From positions 1 through 64,000 of the forward strand of contig JAQFWX010000133.1 in NCBI GenBank assembly GCA_027605045.1: a stretch of DNA of 64,000 nt, read 5' to 3'. The position numbers and the translations under genes are program-made. Shown piece after piece: positions 25,535 to 37,179 of the stretch (positions within the stretch are counted from its first letter, which is position 1; every line of letters begins with the position of its first letter). The DNA comes from Phallus indusiatus (taxonomy: Eukaryota > Basidiomycota > Agaricomycetes > Phallales > Phallaceae). The notes under the pieces were generated by a model. It ran no database searches. It saw only the letters and a list, made by a program, of their open reading frames with translations, and was not told the origin of the DNA.

Positions 25535-26736
25535 CTAATATAATCCATCTAAATATTTGTCTGAAGATGCTGTTTGGACTACTTGAACAAGATCAGGATT
25601 CGCTATCTTGGGCTTAGCTGCCCCAGGTAAATAATCCGCAATAACAGAGTCAATCGTCGATGGACCTAGGTATGTATGAATATACTTAATCAAAAATTAT
25701 GTACTGTCAAGAATTACCTTGTGTCGGAAGAGGCGTACGACGCCGTACCGAATCAGCCATGAATGCGGTTAATATAGCCTGACGAATACCAGTGGGATCC
25801 AAAGGAGCCTGGTCAATCATTATTATTCTCTCAATCACAACACTCAGAAGATAGCAACGCACTTTTATTGGAGCTGAGGATGTTTTGGAAGAAACAGCTT
25901 GAGATTTATAAACGGAGGGTGTTGGAGTATTATCCTTGTATGTTCCATTTGGTCCAGAGGCCTTGCCAAGGAAGGCGAGGAGATCACCCTTGGTTATCAT
26001 CCCTCGAATGCCGGTACCTGTAACATGTGAAATAATCTCCGGCAGCAATTAACAGGAAATCATACCCTTTATATTTTCGATACTGGATACTTGGTTCTCC
26101 TGAAGTAATCTTTGTACGGAAGGGAACAGAGGTCTGTTACTTTCAATATGTACATGCGATGATGGGGTGCTCGGTGGAGAGGATGACGCATTTTGAGGAG
26201 CAGGGTTAGAGGGTTGTGATGGAGTTTGAGTTTTTTCGGGTTCTTTAGACGGAGAGGCTTCTTCTTTGGGTACTTCCAAGTTCGATATGTCGTCTCCTTC
26301 TTGAGCAAGTAATGCAATAATTTTGCCTACAGGGATGTTTTTTGAACCATTTGGTACCTGAAAGCTACATATCAGATACAGATGCTTTATATGATATATA
26401 AGAAACGTACAATGATCTTTCCAACAATGCCGTCGTCTTGCGCTTCCACGTCGATTGTCGCTTTGTCAGTTTCCTACAACATTGCTCAGGAAACCATACG
26501 TTTAGACTCAAACAAATCTTACTATTTCTAGTAGAACATCTCCTCCAACAAATGATTCACCCTCTGCTTTTTTCCACTGAGCTATTCCACCTTCAGTCAT
26601 AGTAGGGGACATTGCCGGCATGGTAAAGTTTGTCACTGCTCGCTGGTAGGACGACGAATGAATAACTGTTTTACAGTAAGGTCAATTGTCTTTCAAAAGT
26701 GAAATATATTTTACATTTTCGCCGCAAACAGGCCAT
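25535..26736 (-). CDS. pdx1: Pyruvate dehydrogenase protein X component (E3-binding protein)
   Basis: Mitochondrial subunit that tethers dihydrolipoamide dehydrogenase (E3) to the pyruvate dehydrogenase core. A short presequence (MACLRRKFIHSSSYQRAVTN, spliced) leads to the lipoyl domain: MPAMSPTMTEGGIAQWKK and the lipoylated-Lys motif ETDKATIDVEAQDDG. A Pro/Ser-rich linker of about 50 residues follows, then the peripheral subunit-binding domain (RPLFPSVQRLLQENQV and GTGIRGMITKGDLLAFLGK). There is no E2 acyltransferase domain; instead a short tail with STIDSVIADYLPG ends at TAG 25535. That layout is the fungal Pdx1 form, not E2. An in-frame upstream ATG at 26775 is an alternative start. Confidence 0.92.
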
Positions 26737-27018
26737 AGCGATACCACGTCCTGCTCTCGCTCCGTGGGGTATCATGTCTAGAGGTGGGTTCAGGTTGTAC
26801 GGCCGTGACGCGCCGGATGTATTGGAACGCGCCTGAACTGAAATAAACCCCAACGGTTAATAGCGGTAATTTTGCAAAGACTCTCTTCTCAAAAATTGCA
26901 AATATAGTCTATTTCTACATCTATCCCTTGTTGAAGAGGCTCAGCGGTATTTCAAAATAATTCCAGTAAAACTAGTATCTCGCGAGTAAGATAAAATAAA
27001 TGAGAAGGGTTTAATTTC

Positions 27019-28051
27019 TCAAGTCAGATCTAACCCCTCAACTCGATCGGAAAGCTTCTTTTTCCAATCATATGCCGTTGAAAATCCTTCGGGCTTCTTC
27101 CAGCTCTGCAAGGCTTCAACAGCATGGGTTCCCCAGTCATAAGTAAGATGTTCGGACAAGTCTGCAGGACCATCGACGAATACAAGGAGTCCAACGTTAA
27201 GAGGATGGATGAATCCGCTTGTGACGGCCATGGTAATGAGTTCACGAAGGGGTTTGAAGAATCCTAAAACGTTTACGAGTACAACAGCTTTTGACGTTTT
27301 TGTCAGACATTGTATAGTGTACTGCAAAGCTTATGAAAAGAAAAGAAACGCACGTTTCTCGTGAATTCCTAGTTGATTCCATGTCGTAACTTCCAAAAGC
27401 TGCAAACAATTAATATTGTTGGTTTAGCCGACGAGTGTTAAAGAGAGATGACCTCTTCAAAGGTGCCAAAACCGCCGGGAAGACCTATGAAGCCTTTGAC
27501 ACGTTTTGACATCTCGACCTTTCTTTCATGCATTGATTGCACTACTATGGTCTTGAACTACAAGAGAAGGGTTTAAATAAATAATGAAGCTTTGAAAAAT
27601 TTAACAATGGCCTACATTTTCCGGGCCATTATTCTCAAGCTCCACCATACCCTTCAGGCCTCCAATATTAATGATAGGAGCAACTGGAGACTGAATATCT
27701 TTGCTATTTTTCACCATCCCATAAGGTACAACACCTGTGTTGTCATTCAAAATGTTCAGATTATCTCCCGATAGTTACCGGTAAAGCGCACAAACCAGTA
27801 ACCTCCGTTCCAGCCTGAATAGCCTCTCTCGAAGCACTACCCATTAATCCTTTATTTCCACCACCATAAACAAAGCCTAATTTGGCATTCGCAATCGCCA
27901 GGCCTACAGCTAAATAACAGTATTGTTATTTGAGCCGATTATCTCGGTGATGACTCGACTTACATCTTGCAGCATGCTCGAATTCGGGTTTGGTACCAGG
28001 GCTTGACCCGCAGAATACAGCAACTGCGTCAGGATGCTTGGAGGTTGTCAT
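27019..28051 (-). CDS. LOG-family protein (cytokinin riboside 5'-monophosphate phosphoribohydrolase), copy 1
   Basis: Member of the LOG family (long annotated as lysine decarboxylase-like). LOG enzymes release free cytokinin bases from nucleotide precursors. Start [20 protein letters not shown] at 28051. The nucleotide-binding motif GGGNKGLMG and the family signature with catalytic Arg and Glu ([11 protein letters not shown], then [10 protein letters not shown]) are intact. The C-terminal part ([18 protein letters not shown], then GLLVFVDGP) ends at 27019. At least four introns. A paralogue lies 4 kb away on the other strand (32068-33188). The reaction is inferred from the family; the role in this fungus is not known. 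Confidence 0.9.
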
Positions 28052-28367
28052 TTCTGAGAAATGAGATGAAATGGAAAGGGGAAATATAGAAATATAAACA
28101 AAAATAATGAGTCGTTGTGATGATTAAACCATGGGCTATGAGGTGGATTACTCTAGCCGGGAGTATGACTCGGACTCCTTGCCACAGGGATTCCGGCGAA
28201 GGCATGACAAAGTTATTGCCACGGGACCAGGATGTGGTGCAGAACTAGGATATTTGCGGCGTACATACGAATAATTGTTAATATTTTTTTCAAATTAAAT
28301 TAGTTTGATACCAATGTGCATAGGAAGTACGGCATGGCATCTTTGGATATTATATACAAACTAATTG
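28052..28367. other. Intergenic
   Basis: 316 bp between the LOG start and the 3' end of the PLC-like gene, same strand. It should hold the LOG promoter. No specific element recognised. Confidence 0.5.
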
Positions 28368-29965
28368 TCAAGGTATTGTCCAGCCTTCCTCACCTGCAGT
28401 TCTGCCTCGATAGTTACATTCGATCAACAGGTTTATCAGTCCCAGATCCAACGGTTTAGTAAAGAAATCCATCAAACACCAGCCTCGCAGCCTTGGCCCG
28501 GCTTCTTGCAACCTGAAAGATTCTTTTTCCGATTTCGCGACATCTGAGGTGGCGTATAAGGAAAGGATCCACTTTGCCACACGAGAATTTACACCCTCAA
28601 CTCCTAAATTCCATTCAGGCCAGCCAAACCCACAAGCAACAGTTTGTGGTAAAGCCAATGGAAATGAAGCCGCACTGAGAAAAGAAATGGATAACACGGG
28701 GGTAGAAGATTTGCTGGTTAAAGCTTTGGCTGCCTTTTCTGCTTTTTCTGGTATTGATAAAAATGATGGTATCTGCGGATATTTAGCGTATAGTAGTAGA
28801 GCAAGTGTATTTAGCCTTACAGCATACCTAGAACGAAAAGAGTGAGCAAAGAGGGGATGTGGAATGAAAGCGAACATACCAATCTTGCACCTTAATTTGC
28901 GTCCCCTGCGACCACCAGTAGAACCCATCTTCTTTCGAGTCTGGCCAAGAAGGTGGGTGGATGCCGATACCTTCTAATCCACCCTCCCACCCCCGTCCAT
29001 CACCACCAAAACGACTGAATAAAACTGCTTTGCCTCGAACCTCTCCTAAAGTTGGTATCCTGTTCTCCAAAAACCAAAAGTCTTTCCCCCAAGGAGCACT
29101 GCAAACTTCATCGTGAACCAATTTGGAAAACAATTCCCATCCCACATCTTCTTGCTTTATAGATACAACGATGGTTTCTGTGCGACCTTCCGGGGAAATT
29201 AAAAATTTATAGACAGCTTCAATAATGTCTCGAAATGGTAATCTTTCAGGAAATAATCCATGGTATGATATTAAAGACCCGTTTATGATAGAAAGGCGAA
29301 CGTCAATGACTCTTATCCCCAGCGCAAATTGAGCTGCGAGCGGCGTTTCAATGTCTTGACATTGCGAGACAGGCCATCCATAGAATGCGACACTTGAAAT
29401 AGAAGGTTTAATATCACGCTCCGGAATGAAAGAAACAGCTTTACCAGTTGTGCGTTCCTGGTAATTAATTAGCATAAAAAAGGAAGAAATGAGCTAATGG
29501 ACAAACCAGGCAATAATAGCGAGGACAGGGGCAACGTCGAAGGCATATCGCTCAAAAAAGAAGACAATTCGCGTTTCGGGAAAATAATCAATCTTTGAGA
29601 TTTAGTCGAGACCTTATATATATGAACGTAAATGATTAATGGCAGCTTCTGCAGTATAAGACACGTACCCTGATGCTGAAAATAGTATAGGGGCTTATAA
29701 CTGAACTCTTAATCATTCTCCAGCCATATCTCCAGCGACGCTTCACCTTGATACATATTGAGGTCGTTGAGTTTTCTTCTTCATCGTGAGGGTTTTTGGC
29801 CTGAGCAACGTCGGGCACGCCGACGTAAAAGGTTCGGTTCTTTAATTTCTTGAAACCAAACGTATACTGAGCAAAGGAATTAACGACCGCTACACCATTG
29901 TCCGAATCAGTGGGTCTGATTTCTAGGATATCGGCCGTATAGTTCTCCACAACCAGGTCGTACAT
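28368..29965 (-). CDS. PI-PLC X-domain phosphodiesterase-like protein
   Basis: TIM-barrel phosphodiesterase of the phosphatidylinositol-specific phospholipase C X-domain type. The N-terminal domain (MYDLVVENYTADILEIRP, about 110 residues) resembles the beta-rich extension seen in fungal PLC-like proteins. Spliced exons then give LSDMPSTLPLSSLLLPGTHN, with the first catalytic His in GTHN, and FYGWPVSQCQDIETPLAAQF, GIRVIDVRLSI and ISYHGLFPE with the second His. VVSIKQED and RGKAVLFSRFGG follow. The C-terminal exon gives VRLNTLALLLYAKYPQIP through RGWCLMDFFTKPLDLGLINL to the stop at 28368. The start was taken as ATG 29965. No signal peptide or GPI signal is seen, so it may be cytosolic. Substrate is not known. 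Confidence 0.86.
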
Positions 29966-30230
29966 CGCGCAAGACAATGGGGTGCGATCAAGAGTGTGCG
30001 GTAAGAGAATTAGAACTGCGGAATTCCGATATTGGTACCAACGTTACATTTGATTGAATTTCACTGTGTACGGGTGTGGGAACTTGAAGAAAGGCATCAA
30101 GCCAACTGAGCGTGCCATGTCCGACACCGGCGCTTAAAACCTTAGGCCCTTAGCTAAGCCACCTGGGTCGAGTCAACTCAGTGCCACGTCCTTAACAGGT
30201 TGTCCTCGACCATCACGTAGCTCAAGGAAT
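29966..30230. promoter_or_regulatory. Divergent promoter between PLC-like gene and tryptophanyl-tRNA synthetase
   Basis: 265 bp between two divergent start codons; both upstream control regions must lie here or overlap neighbouring genes. No TATA box is obvious. Confidence 0.5.
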
Positions 30231-31881
30231 ATGGAAACACAAGAAGAAGTCCCAGCTATCAAGCCTGTATCGGACGCTAAGCCGATGGAGCAAGTCGTCA
30301 CTCCCTGGGACGTGCAAGGCCAAGTATCAGAAGATGGCCAACAGCTGGCCATAAATTACGATAAACTAATCGATCAGTTCGGTACCAGACGCATCGACCA
30401 AGGGTTACTGGATAGATTTGAACAACTCACAGGACACCGTCCTCATCCTTTGTTACGGCGAGGAATGTTCTTTTCGCACCGGTGAGCGATTTTTTTGTGC
30501 TAGACGCGTATTGACCCACTGATTGGTCTGATAGTGATTTAGATCGAATTCTGGACAGATATGAACAGGGAAAACCATTCTATCTTTATACTGGGAGAGG
30601 TCCAAGTAGCGACAGTATGCATCTAGGGCATATGATTCCATTTATGTTTACAAAGTACATTACCTTCGTCGTGTTTTACGAATTCTCTCTCAAAGCCCTG
30701 ATATTCCAGATGGCTCCAGGACGTTTTCGATGTTCCTTTGGTCATTCAACTTACTGGCAAGTTCAGCAGGACGTCACGCATGCATATACCCACTCAACCT
30801 GATAACAGATGACGAGAAATTCCTATTCAAGCAAAGTCTTAAAGTTGAACAAACCTATGCTTTTGCTAAATCGAATGCCAAAGATATTATCGCTGTTGGA
30901 TTCAATCCCGAAAAGACATTTATCTTCAGTGATTTCGATTATGTTGGAGGCGAATTTTATCGCAACGTTTCAAGGATTTCGCGCCAAATTACCATTACCC
31001 AAGCAAAATCAACCTTCGGATTTCAAGATTCGTGAGTAAGGTTTTTGTTTAGAAATACGTTTTATTAATGCCCCGTTTTTCAACTTTTCAACAAAGGGAT
31101 AACATTGGCAAATGTCATTTTGCTTCTATACAAGCCGCCACCGCCTTCTCGAATTCGTTTCCTCAAATATTTGGAAAACAGTCAGACATTCCATCCCTTA
31201 TACCTTGTGCTATTGATCAAGTAAGCATGATTTTGGGATTTGAAGTTTAGGCTTACAGTTCCACTAGGATCCGTACTTCCGTTTGACCCGAGATGTCGCA
31301 GCAAAATTAAAATACCCCAAACCCGCCTTGTTACATTCTAAATTCTTTCCGGCACTTCAAGGTTCACAGACAAAAATGTCTGCTTCGGACGCGAATAGCA
31401 GCGTGTTCATGACGGACACTCCCGCACAAATTAAAAACAAAATCAATAAGCACGGATTCAGCGGTGGCAGAGAAACAGTTGAAGAACATAGACTACATGG
31501 AGGAAATCCCGATGTGGATGTCAGCTATCAATACTTAACCTTCTTTTTGGATGATGACGAGGAGCTTGAAAGATTAGCAATAGTGAGTATAGTTTTCTGC
31601 TCATCAATAAAAATAGTTCAATGATAATTATCTTTATAGGATTATCGGAAGGGAGAACTTCTTACCGGTCAATTAAAAGCGAAATGTATAGATGTCTTAC
31701 AAAGATTTGTCAAAGACTTTCAAGACGTAAGTTGATTCGTCGCTTCATTCTATTAAAAACATGCTGAAGCTTCCTTGCATATGCAAAGCGAAAAGCTAAA
31801 GTAACCGATGAGATCCTCGAGCACTTTATGGATAGCAGTAGGAAGATTGATCCGTCTGTAAAACCGAGGGGCACGACGTAA
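30231..31881 (+). CDS. WRS1: Tryptophanyl-tRNA synthetase, cytoplasmic
   Basis: Class I aminoacyl-tRNA synthetase charging tRNA-Trp. N-terminus [18 protein letters not shown]; no mitochondrial presequence. Exon joins give [19 protein letters not shown] (HIGH-type motif HLGH), [51 protein letters not shown] and the KMSKS-type loop [15 protein letters not shown]. The C-terminal anticodon-binding part ([49 protein letters not shown]) ends at TAA 31881. These are the eukaryotic cytosolic form motifs. About six introns. Complete and ordinary. Confidence 0.95.
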
Positions 31882-32067
31882 ATTGTACATACAAAAGACT
31901 GTAGCTATGTAGCACCAGCAATTGAGATTATTACATCTTGGGAACGTGCGCCAGGGAGCATCTGGGAAATTTAATGCTCCCTGATAATTTCAGCCCTCAT
32001 TACCTGGTGCCTCGTGTATGGTCGTGACTCAATATAAATCCAAGACCGCCGCGAGTTTCGAATACAC

Positions 32068-33188
32068 ATGTCTCAAATCGAATATCTAGCTGTATTCTCT
32101 GCTTCACGACCAGGCGCTGACGACGCTTTTCTTCATGCTGCTAAGTGTAAGAGAAAATCAGTCAAGTCAGTGCTTGACTCTCACAAATCGCATTTTTAGC
32201 CTTGGGTTGTGCCGTTGGATGTTCAAAGAAAGGTATAATTTACGGCGGAGGAAATAAAGGCCTCATGGGTGCGGTTGCGGCTTCTGCTTTGGAAGCCGAC
32301 GCTCCAGTGATAGGTGAGCAAGTCAGAGTATGTCAAGTTTCAGAGGGTTTTTTCCGAGCACAGTGCTTTACATACAGGCATTACACCCTTGGCTATGCTA
32401 GATGATGATTCGCTGGCTACTCTTGCAAATTCAGAAATTTCAAAAGGGGAGAAACGTAGGCATAACTATTACCTGAAAATGTTGACAAACTCTAACTAAT
32501 GCCGGTGTGTAGCGTTTCGGCAGATTGTATTAGCAAGTAGCTCTTCCCAGGTAGGCAATGCTTTGTCGTTGGCAGAATAGTCCTTCTGGAGTGAGGCGAC
32601 TTAGATGACAACTATTGTTGTCCATACGATGCATGACAGGAAAACGGAGATGGAGAAAAGAGCGAGCGCATTTGTTGCCCTACCCGGAGGATTCGGGACA
32701 TTTGAAGAGGCTAGTCTTGTCTTCACCAGGGCGCATTTCAAGAACTGACTCAGAAATTCCCATAGCTTTTCGAAATTATAACCTGGGTGCAGATAGGAAT
32801 TCATGATAAGCGTAAGGCTTCGCCTATTGTAGTGCCCTGACCTCTATAATTTTCTTGGTTTTTTCCAGCAATTCTAATCATGAATATTCTGGGCTATTAC
32901 GACATGTTGCGAAACATGATCAAGATGGGCATCCGCAGTGGGTTCATACCGTCTCACCATGAGGAGTTATTTGTCTTCATTGACGGTCCGCCGGAGCATG
33001 ACTTACATAAAACATATGACTGGGGAAGAGCTGTCATAGATGCACTGAAAAACTGGAGAAAGCCTCATTTGGAAAAGTTGTATGACTGGAGTAAACGTGA
33101 CCAAGAAACCGCAAAAAAGGCTGATCCATGTATGGAAAGCACCCCGGCCCGTTTGAATAGTCATTTTCAAATGGTTACACTGATGTAA
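32068..33188 (+). CDS. LOG-family protein (cytokinin riboside 5'-monophosphate phosphoribohydrolase), copy 2
   Basis: Second LOG paralogue. Start [20 protein letters not shown] at 32068; exon 2 gives [20 protein letters not shown]; later exons give [70 protein letters not shown] and [18 protein letters not shown], ending [10 protein letters not shown] and TAA 33188. The catalytic Arg/Glu signature and PGG motif are intact. The frame holds only if the intron at 32710-32765 is GC-AG (GCTAGT...CATAG) and a small exon at about 32513-32551 is used. The C-terminus is longer than copy 1 by a polar tail. It is divergent from copy 1, so this is an old duplication, not a recent copy. Confidence 0.82.
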
Positions 33189-33871
33189 TACACCCAAATG
33201 GTTTTATGGTCTGTTTCTTGAAAACATTGATTGCATAAAGATCCTAGCATTTGACGGCTTTGACCCGATTAAACATTAAACTTCCTCCGAAGTTAACATG
33301 CCCAGAAGAAAATGGTCAGGAAATGGTTCTATCTGTCGGACAGCTGTTGTAAGTCCATATGGCAAAATTTAAATTGGACCGAAGAAAAGGCACCCCTATA
33401 CGTGTTGCCTAGACGTGGTATGTTCGCGTTGGCAGGAGGAGGACAGATTTACCGCTTGTGACACAATTTACTTAGTCACACTCCACAACTAAATCAAGAA
33501 CTCGATGCCGGACCTTGGGAGCCAACTGTCAACACACTGTATTACTGAGTAAACTTAAGCTCCAGACTTCAGACGCATTGGGTAAAGGTTCAAGAGCCTA
33601 AGATTCTGAAATTTAATTCTCCTATGATAATTACAGATTAGGGCTTTTTCCGAGTTTGGTCTAGCCGAAGTAGGCTAATAGCTGAAAACGGTAGACCATG
33701 CGAGACTCGGATGCCACTGTTCTAAATTGGAAACCAAAATATTTCTGAGAAAAAAGATGTGACTGCGTCCTAATTATTTGGGTTCTTTTCAGCATATGGA
33801 CGAGCAGATTTTATAACATGCAGTTTACTTATTACGGTGAGTTTTTCCACCTCAAGAGTTTCAGAGAAAAC
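33189..33871. other. Intergenic
   Basis: 680 bp upstream of the first PL8 gene. No gene or repeat seen. The motif TTTTATAAC at about 33811-33819 could be a core promoter element. Confidence 0.5.
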
Positions 33872-36837
33872 ATGCTGAATCTCCCTCTTACCAGTGTAAT
33901 ATTGATTCTGCTCCAATGTTTATTACTTGGAACAGCCGTTCAATCAGCATCCCTCCTCTTATCCCCAGACAAGGGTGATTCATCGTCAGAAGTCACAAGT
34001 AATACTGGCTTTCCGTTTACAGTTTACCCCCAAGTCTAGAACTCTAATCACCCCTTACTACTAGATCCAGAACAACTTGCGACATCAATACCTGTGCCAT
34101 CTGACCCAGATGTAGCGACTTTACTATCTCGTCGTATCAGTTACGACATAGCAGGAGAAACTGGTTCCTCCAATCTTCAATCTTGGTATATACAGTCGTA
34201 TATACAGCCAGGACTCGCCTTCTAAAAGCCTCTCCGTTTAGGTTATCATCCATAGGTCCAAACGGTCAATGGCCTTCTTCCCAGATTGATTATACTGCCG
34301 GTTGTAACGCGCAGCAAGCCAACTGGCCTGCCGAAGAACATTGGACGAGAATAAGTAAGTCCGATGTTTTGCCTTATCGTCCGTCAAGTTTCCTGATGTC
34401 GTGGTATGCAGCCGCGTTAGCTGCTGCGTGGCATGGAGGATGGTCAAAGGCTCCCAAATCGATGGTTCAGAACGCCACGGTTAGAGCCCAAATAGGACTC
34501 GCAATGGACTGGTGGTTTTCAAATGATTTTACAAATATAAATTGTCTTGACAATGGTGGAAGCTCGTCGTGTCCTTGTGGAACCCCTGGTTTGAACTTTT
34601 ATAAATTACACCCATAGTATTTCTGACACATATCCAAAGGACTATGGAACATCAATTGGTATTCGAACATGGTTGATATCCCGAAAAGTGCGGGCCAAGC
34701 ATGCATTCTCCTTTCACCTTCTCTGACGCCCACTGAACTGTCAAACTGTACAAACATCACGGGCCGCTCTTATGCTGTATTCCATAGAGCAGATAAACCC
34801 GATTACTTGGGTGGATCAAATACTTTGGATTTAGCATATGTCGGCATCTCGGAAGCGTTGATTAGCGCGGCTGGCAATGTAGATGGGAACACGACTGGAA
34901 ACTCTACTCAGATTGAAGAAGCATATGGCTTCATACATGCTGAAGTCGTCGTTCAGGATGGAATTATGAAAGATGGAATTATGCAGGATGGAAGTTTTTC
35001 GCAACACGAGGGAATCATTTACACTGGTCCGTTTATTTATTTCTACAGAACACGCTCCTTTTTGATTAGCCTACACAGGAAATTATGGAAAGGAATAGTA
35101 CGTCTTCTTTTGAGTCTCCATCAATAATATCCATATGAAACCCTCATTCAGCATAAATGACGTCCTTGAGCTGGAGATTGAAGCAGGGGGCACTCGATTT
35201 GCAGCCACTGGCGACTCAAAAACAGCTTTTCTTGGACTGATGAATGGAACACAATGGATGATCTATGAGAACACTGTAACAGGAGTATTACACTGGGACT
35301 TCGTAAGTTTATATGTTCAATAGTATGTCAATGACATTTTGATGTTGATTCAATAATTATAGAGTGTACTGGGACGTATGATTAGTTTTGCCGTGGCTGA
35401 CGATCAGTGAGCACTATAAATGAATAGTCTGCCTTATTCTGATTTGCATTACGCTACAGAGTAACCGAGAATTTGAAGATTAACACCACAGATATTCAGG
35501 TCCTCGGCCAGCTTTGGAATTCATCTGAATTAATTTCCATTTTTAACGGATTATCTACGTCTACGGGTACGGCAAACGTCGGTGGTTTGCTTGGAAATAT
35601 GATGTTTTGGAACAACGACTATATGGTACGCTTCTTTATCAGCATATATGCACCGTTCTACACAGATCTCTGATTTTAGGTTCACCGCGGTGTGAATTAT
35701 ACAACATCCCTAAGGATGTTTTCGTCTCGGACTACCAACACAGAATGTTTGAATTCTCAAAATCCTTTTGGCTTCCATCTGGCGGATGGCACAACCTACA
35801 CCCACGTTGATGGTAGCGAATATGAAGATATCGCGGCCTCGTGGGATTGGAATTTAATACCGGGAACGACCGTAGATTACGGTGCAACAGAGCTGCAATG
35901 CTCAACTGTTACCAATGCCGGTCTCGATCCCTTTGTCGGAGGTGTTTCAACTGGAAGCGTTGGGATGAGCGTCATGGCAAGTATTCGATAACCTCCTCAG
36001 CATTTTACTAATTTTCCGCAGAGATATATAAACCCCCTCACGAAATCTCTGAGCTTCCAAAAGTCGTGGATGTTTTTCCAAAACGATATTGAGCATGTCA
36101 GCGTAACGGTTCTGAATTCGTCTACGACGTCTCCTGTCTTTTCCGTTTTGGATCAACGTAAACGTTCCGGGACTATATTCCATGATTTGCAACAAGCTAC
36201 GAATGACAACGGTAACTTTACTCAACCCCACACGCTTTTCCATGACTCTATAGGATACGTGTTTTCCCCGTCTGTGGAGACACTGTCGATCTCGACAGGA
36301 AATCGAACCGGGTCTTGGCAATCATTAGGAATATCTAAACAACCGCCCGAAACCGTCGACTTATTTGCCGCATGGATATACCACGACCCAAGCAATTTGA
36401 ATAAACCCATCTCGTACAGCGTCTTCCCCGGAAGAAGCAGTGTTGAACAATTCTTCATAGACGCACTTGAACATCCACTCATTACACTCGTCGAAACGAC
36501 CGAAATCAGCGCAGTACAGGATTTATTGAACGGCGTTACGATGATCTCGTTTTGGCAGCCGAACGGAGGTAGCGTATTCGTCCCTCCGTCATTTTTAGGG
36601 AGTTTTGGCGGAATGACCATTGCTTCCCCCAATGCTTTAATACTGATTGTCGAGGAGAATGGATGGACAATGACGGTAGCTGATCCGACGCAGACGTTGA
36701 CTGAGATTACATTGACCGTGTCTATGGATACGTTTTGGATACCCGAAGGATGGGGAACGGACGCGAATAAGACTTTTACTGTCAATTTCCCCGCTAATCC
36801 AATGGCAGGATCTAGCGTCCCTATCTCTATGTTATGA
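33872..36837 (+). CDS. Polysaccharide lyase family 8 (hyaluronate/chondroitin/xanthan lyase type), copy 1
   Basis: Secreted lyase that cleaves uronic-acid polysaccharides by beta-elimination. The signal peptide (MLNLPLTSVILILLQCLLLG) starts at 33872. The alpha/alpha toroid domain follows: PNGQWPSSQIDYTAGCNAQQ, AAALAAAWHGGWSKAP and GLAMDWWFSNDFTN. Active-site parts are visible: WNTNWYSN (Asn), DGSFSQHEGIIYTG (His), the spliced GNYGKEY (Tyr) and WNNDYMVHRGVNY (Arg). The C-terminal beta-sandwich runs from SWMFFQNDIEHVSV to SISML (stop 36837). About nine introns. Complete. The natural substrate in basidiomycetes is unclear. A paralogue faces it at 40704-43594. Confidence 0.92.
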
Positions 36838-37179
36838 ATCTACGTATGAAAATCATGTAACTTTTCGTGTTTTTGAAGAAATATTGTGGTTTCGTTCATC
36901 GTTCATATCCGCCGCGCGGGGCCGGCAGCATGTTCAAGTTGGATATTGCTAGTTCTAATAAGCTACAGCACATGACTTTTGAAAAAAAGCAAATAACAAG
37001 AAAAAAATAGTAGATTCATGCAAATAGGGCTGAATAAGGAGGAGGAAACAACACGAAAAAAAAACGTCTTGTGAGAGAGTGAGCGTTACTTAGTGACAAA
37101 GGGACTATGTGGGGGAGGAGACATTTCGCAATGATGATTTCGGATAAGATTCCAAAAAAAATAAATATTAGATGTTTAT
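36838..37179. other. Convergent 3' region
   Basis: 342 bp between the stop codons of PL8 copy 1 and the SIP5-like gene. It is AT-rich with A-runs and has no gene. Confidence 0.5.

Noticed and set aside
27019..33188. A complete cytokinin biosynthesis cluster around the LOG genes
   Set aside because: The neighbours between them are a PLC-like protein and a tRNA synthetase; no isopentenyl transferase or P450 is present.
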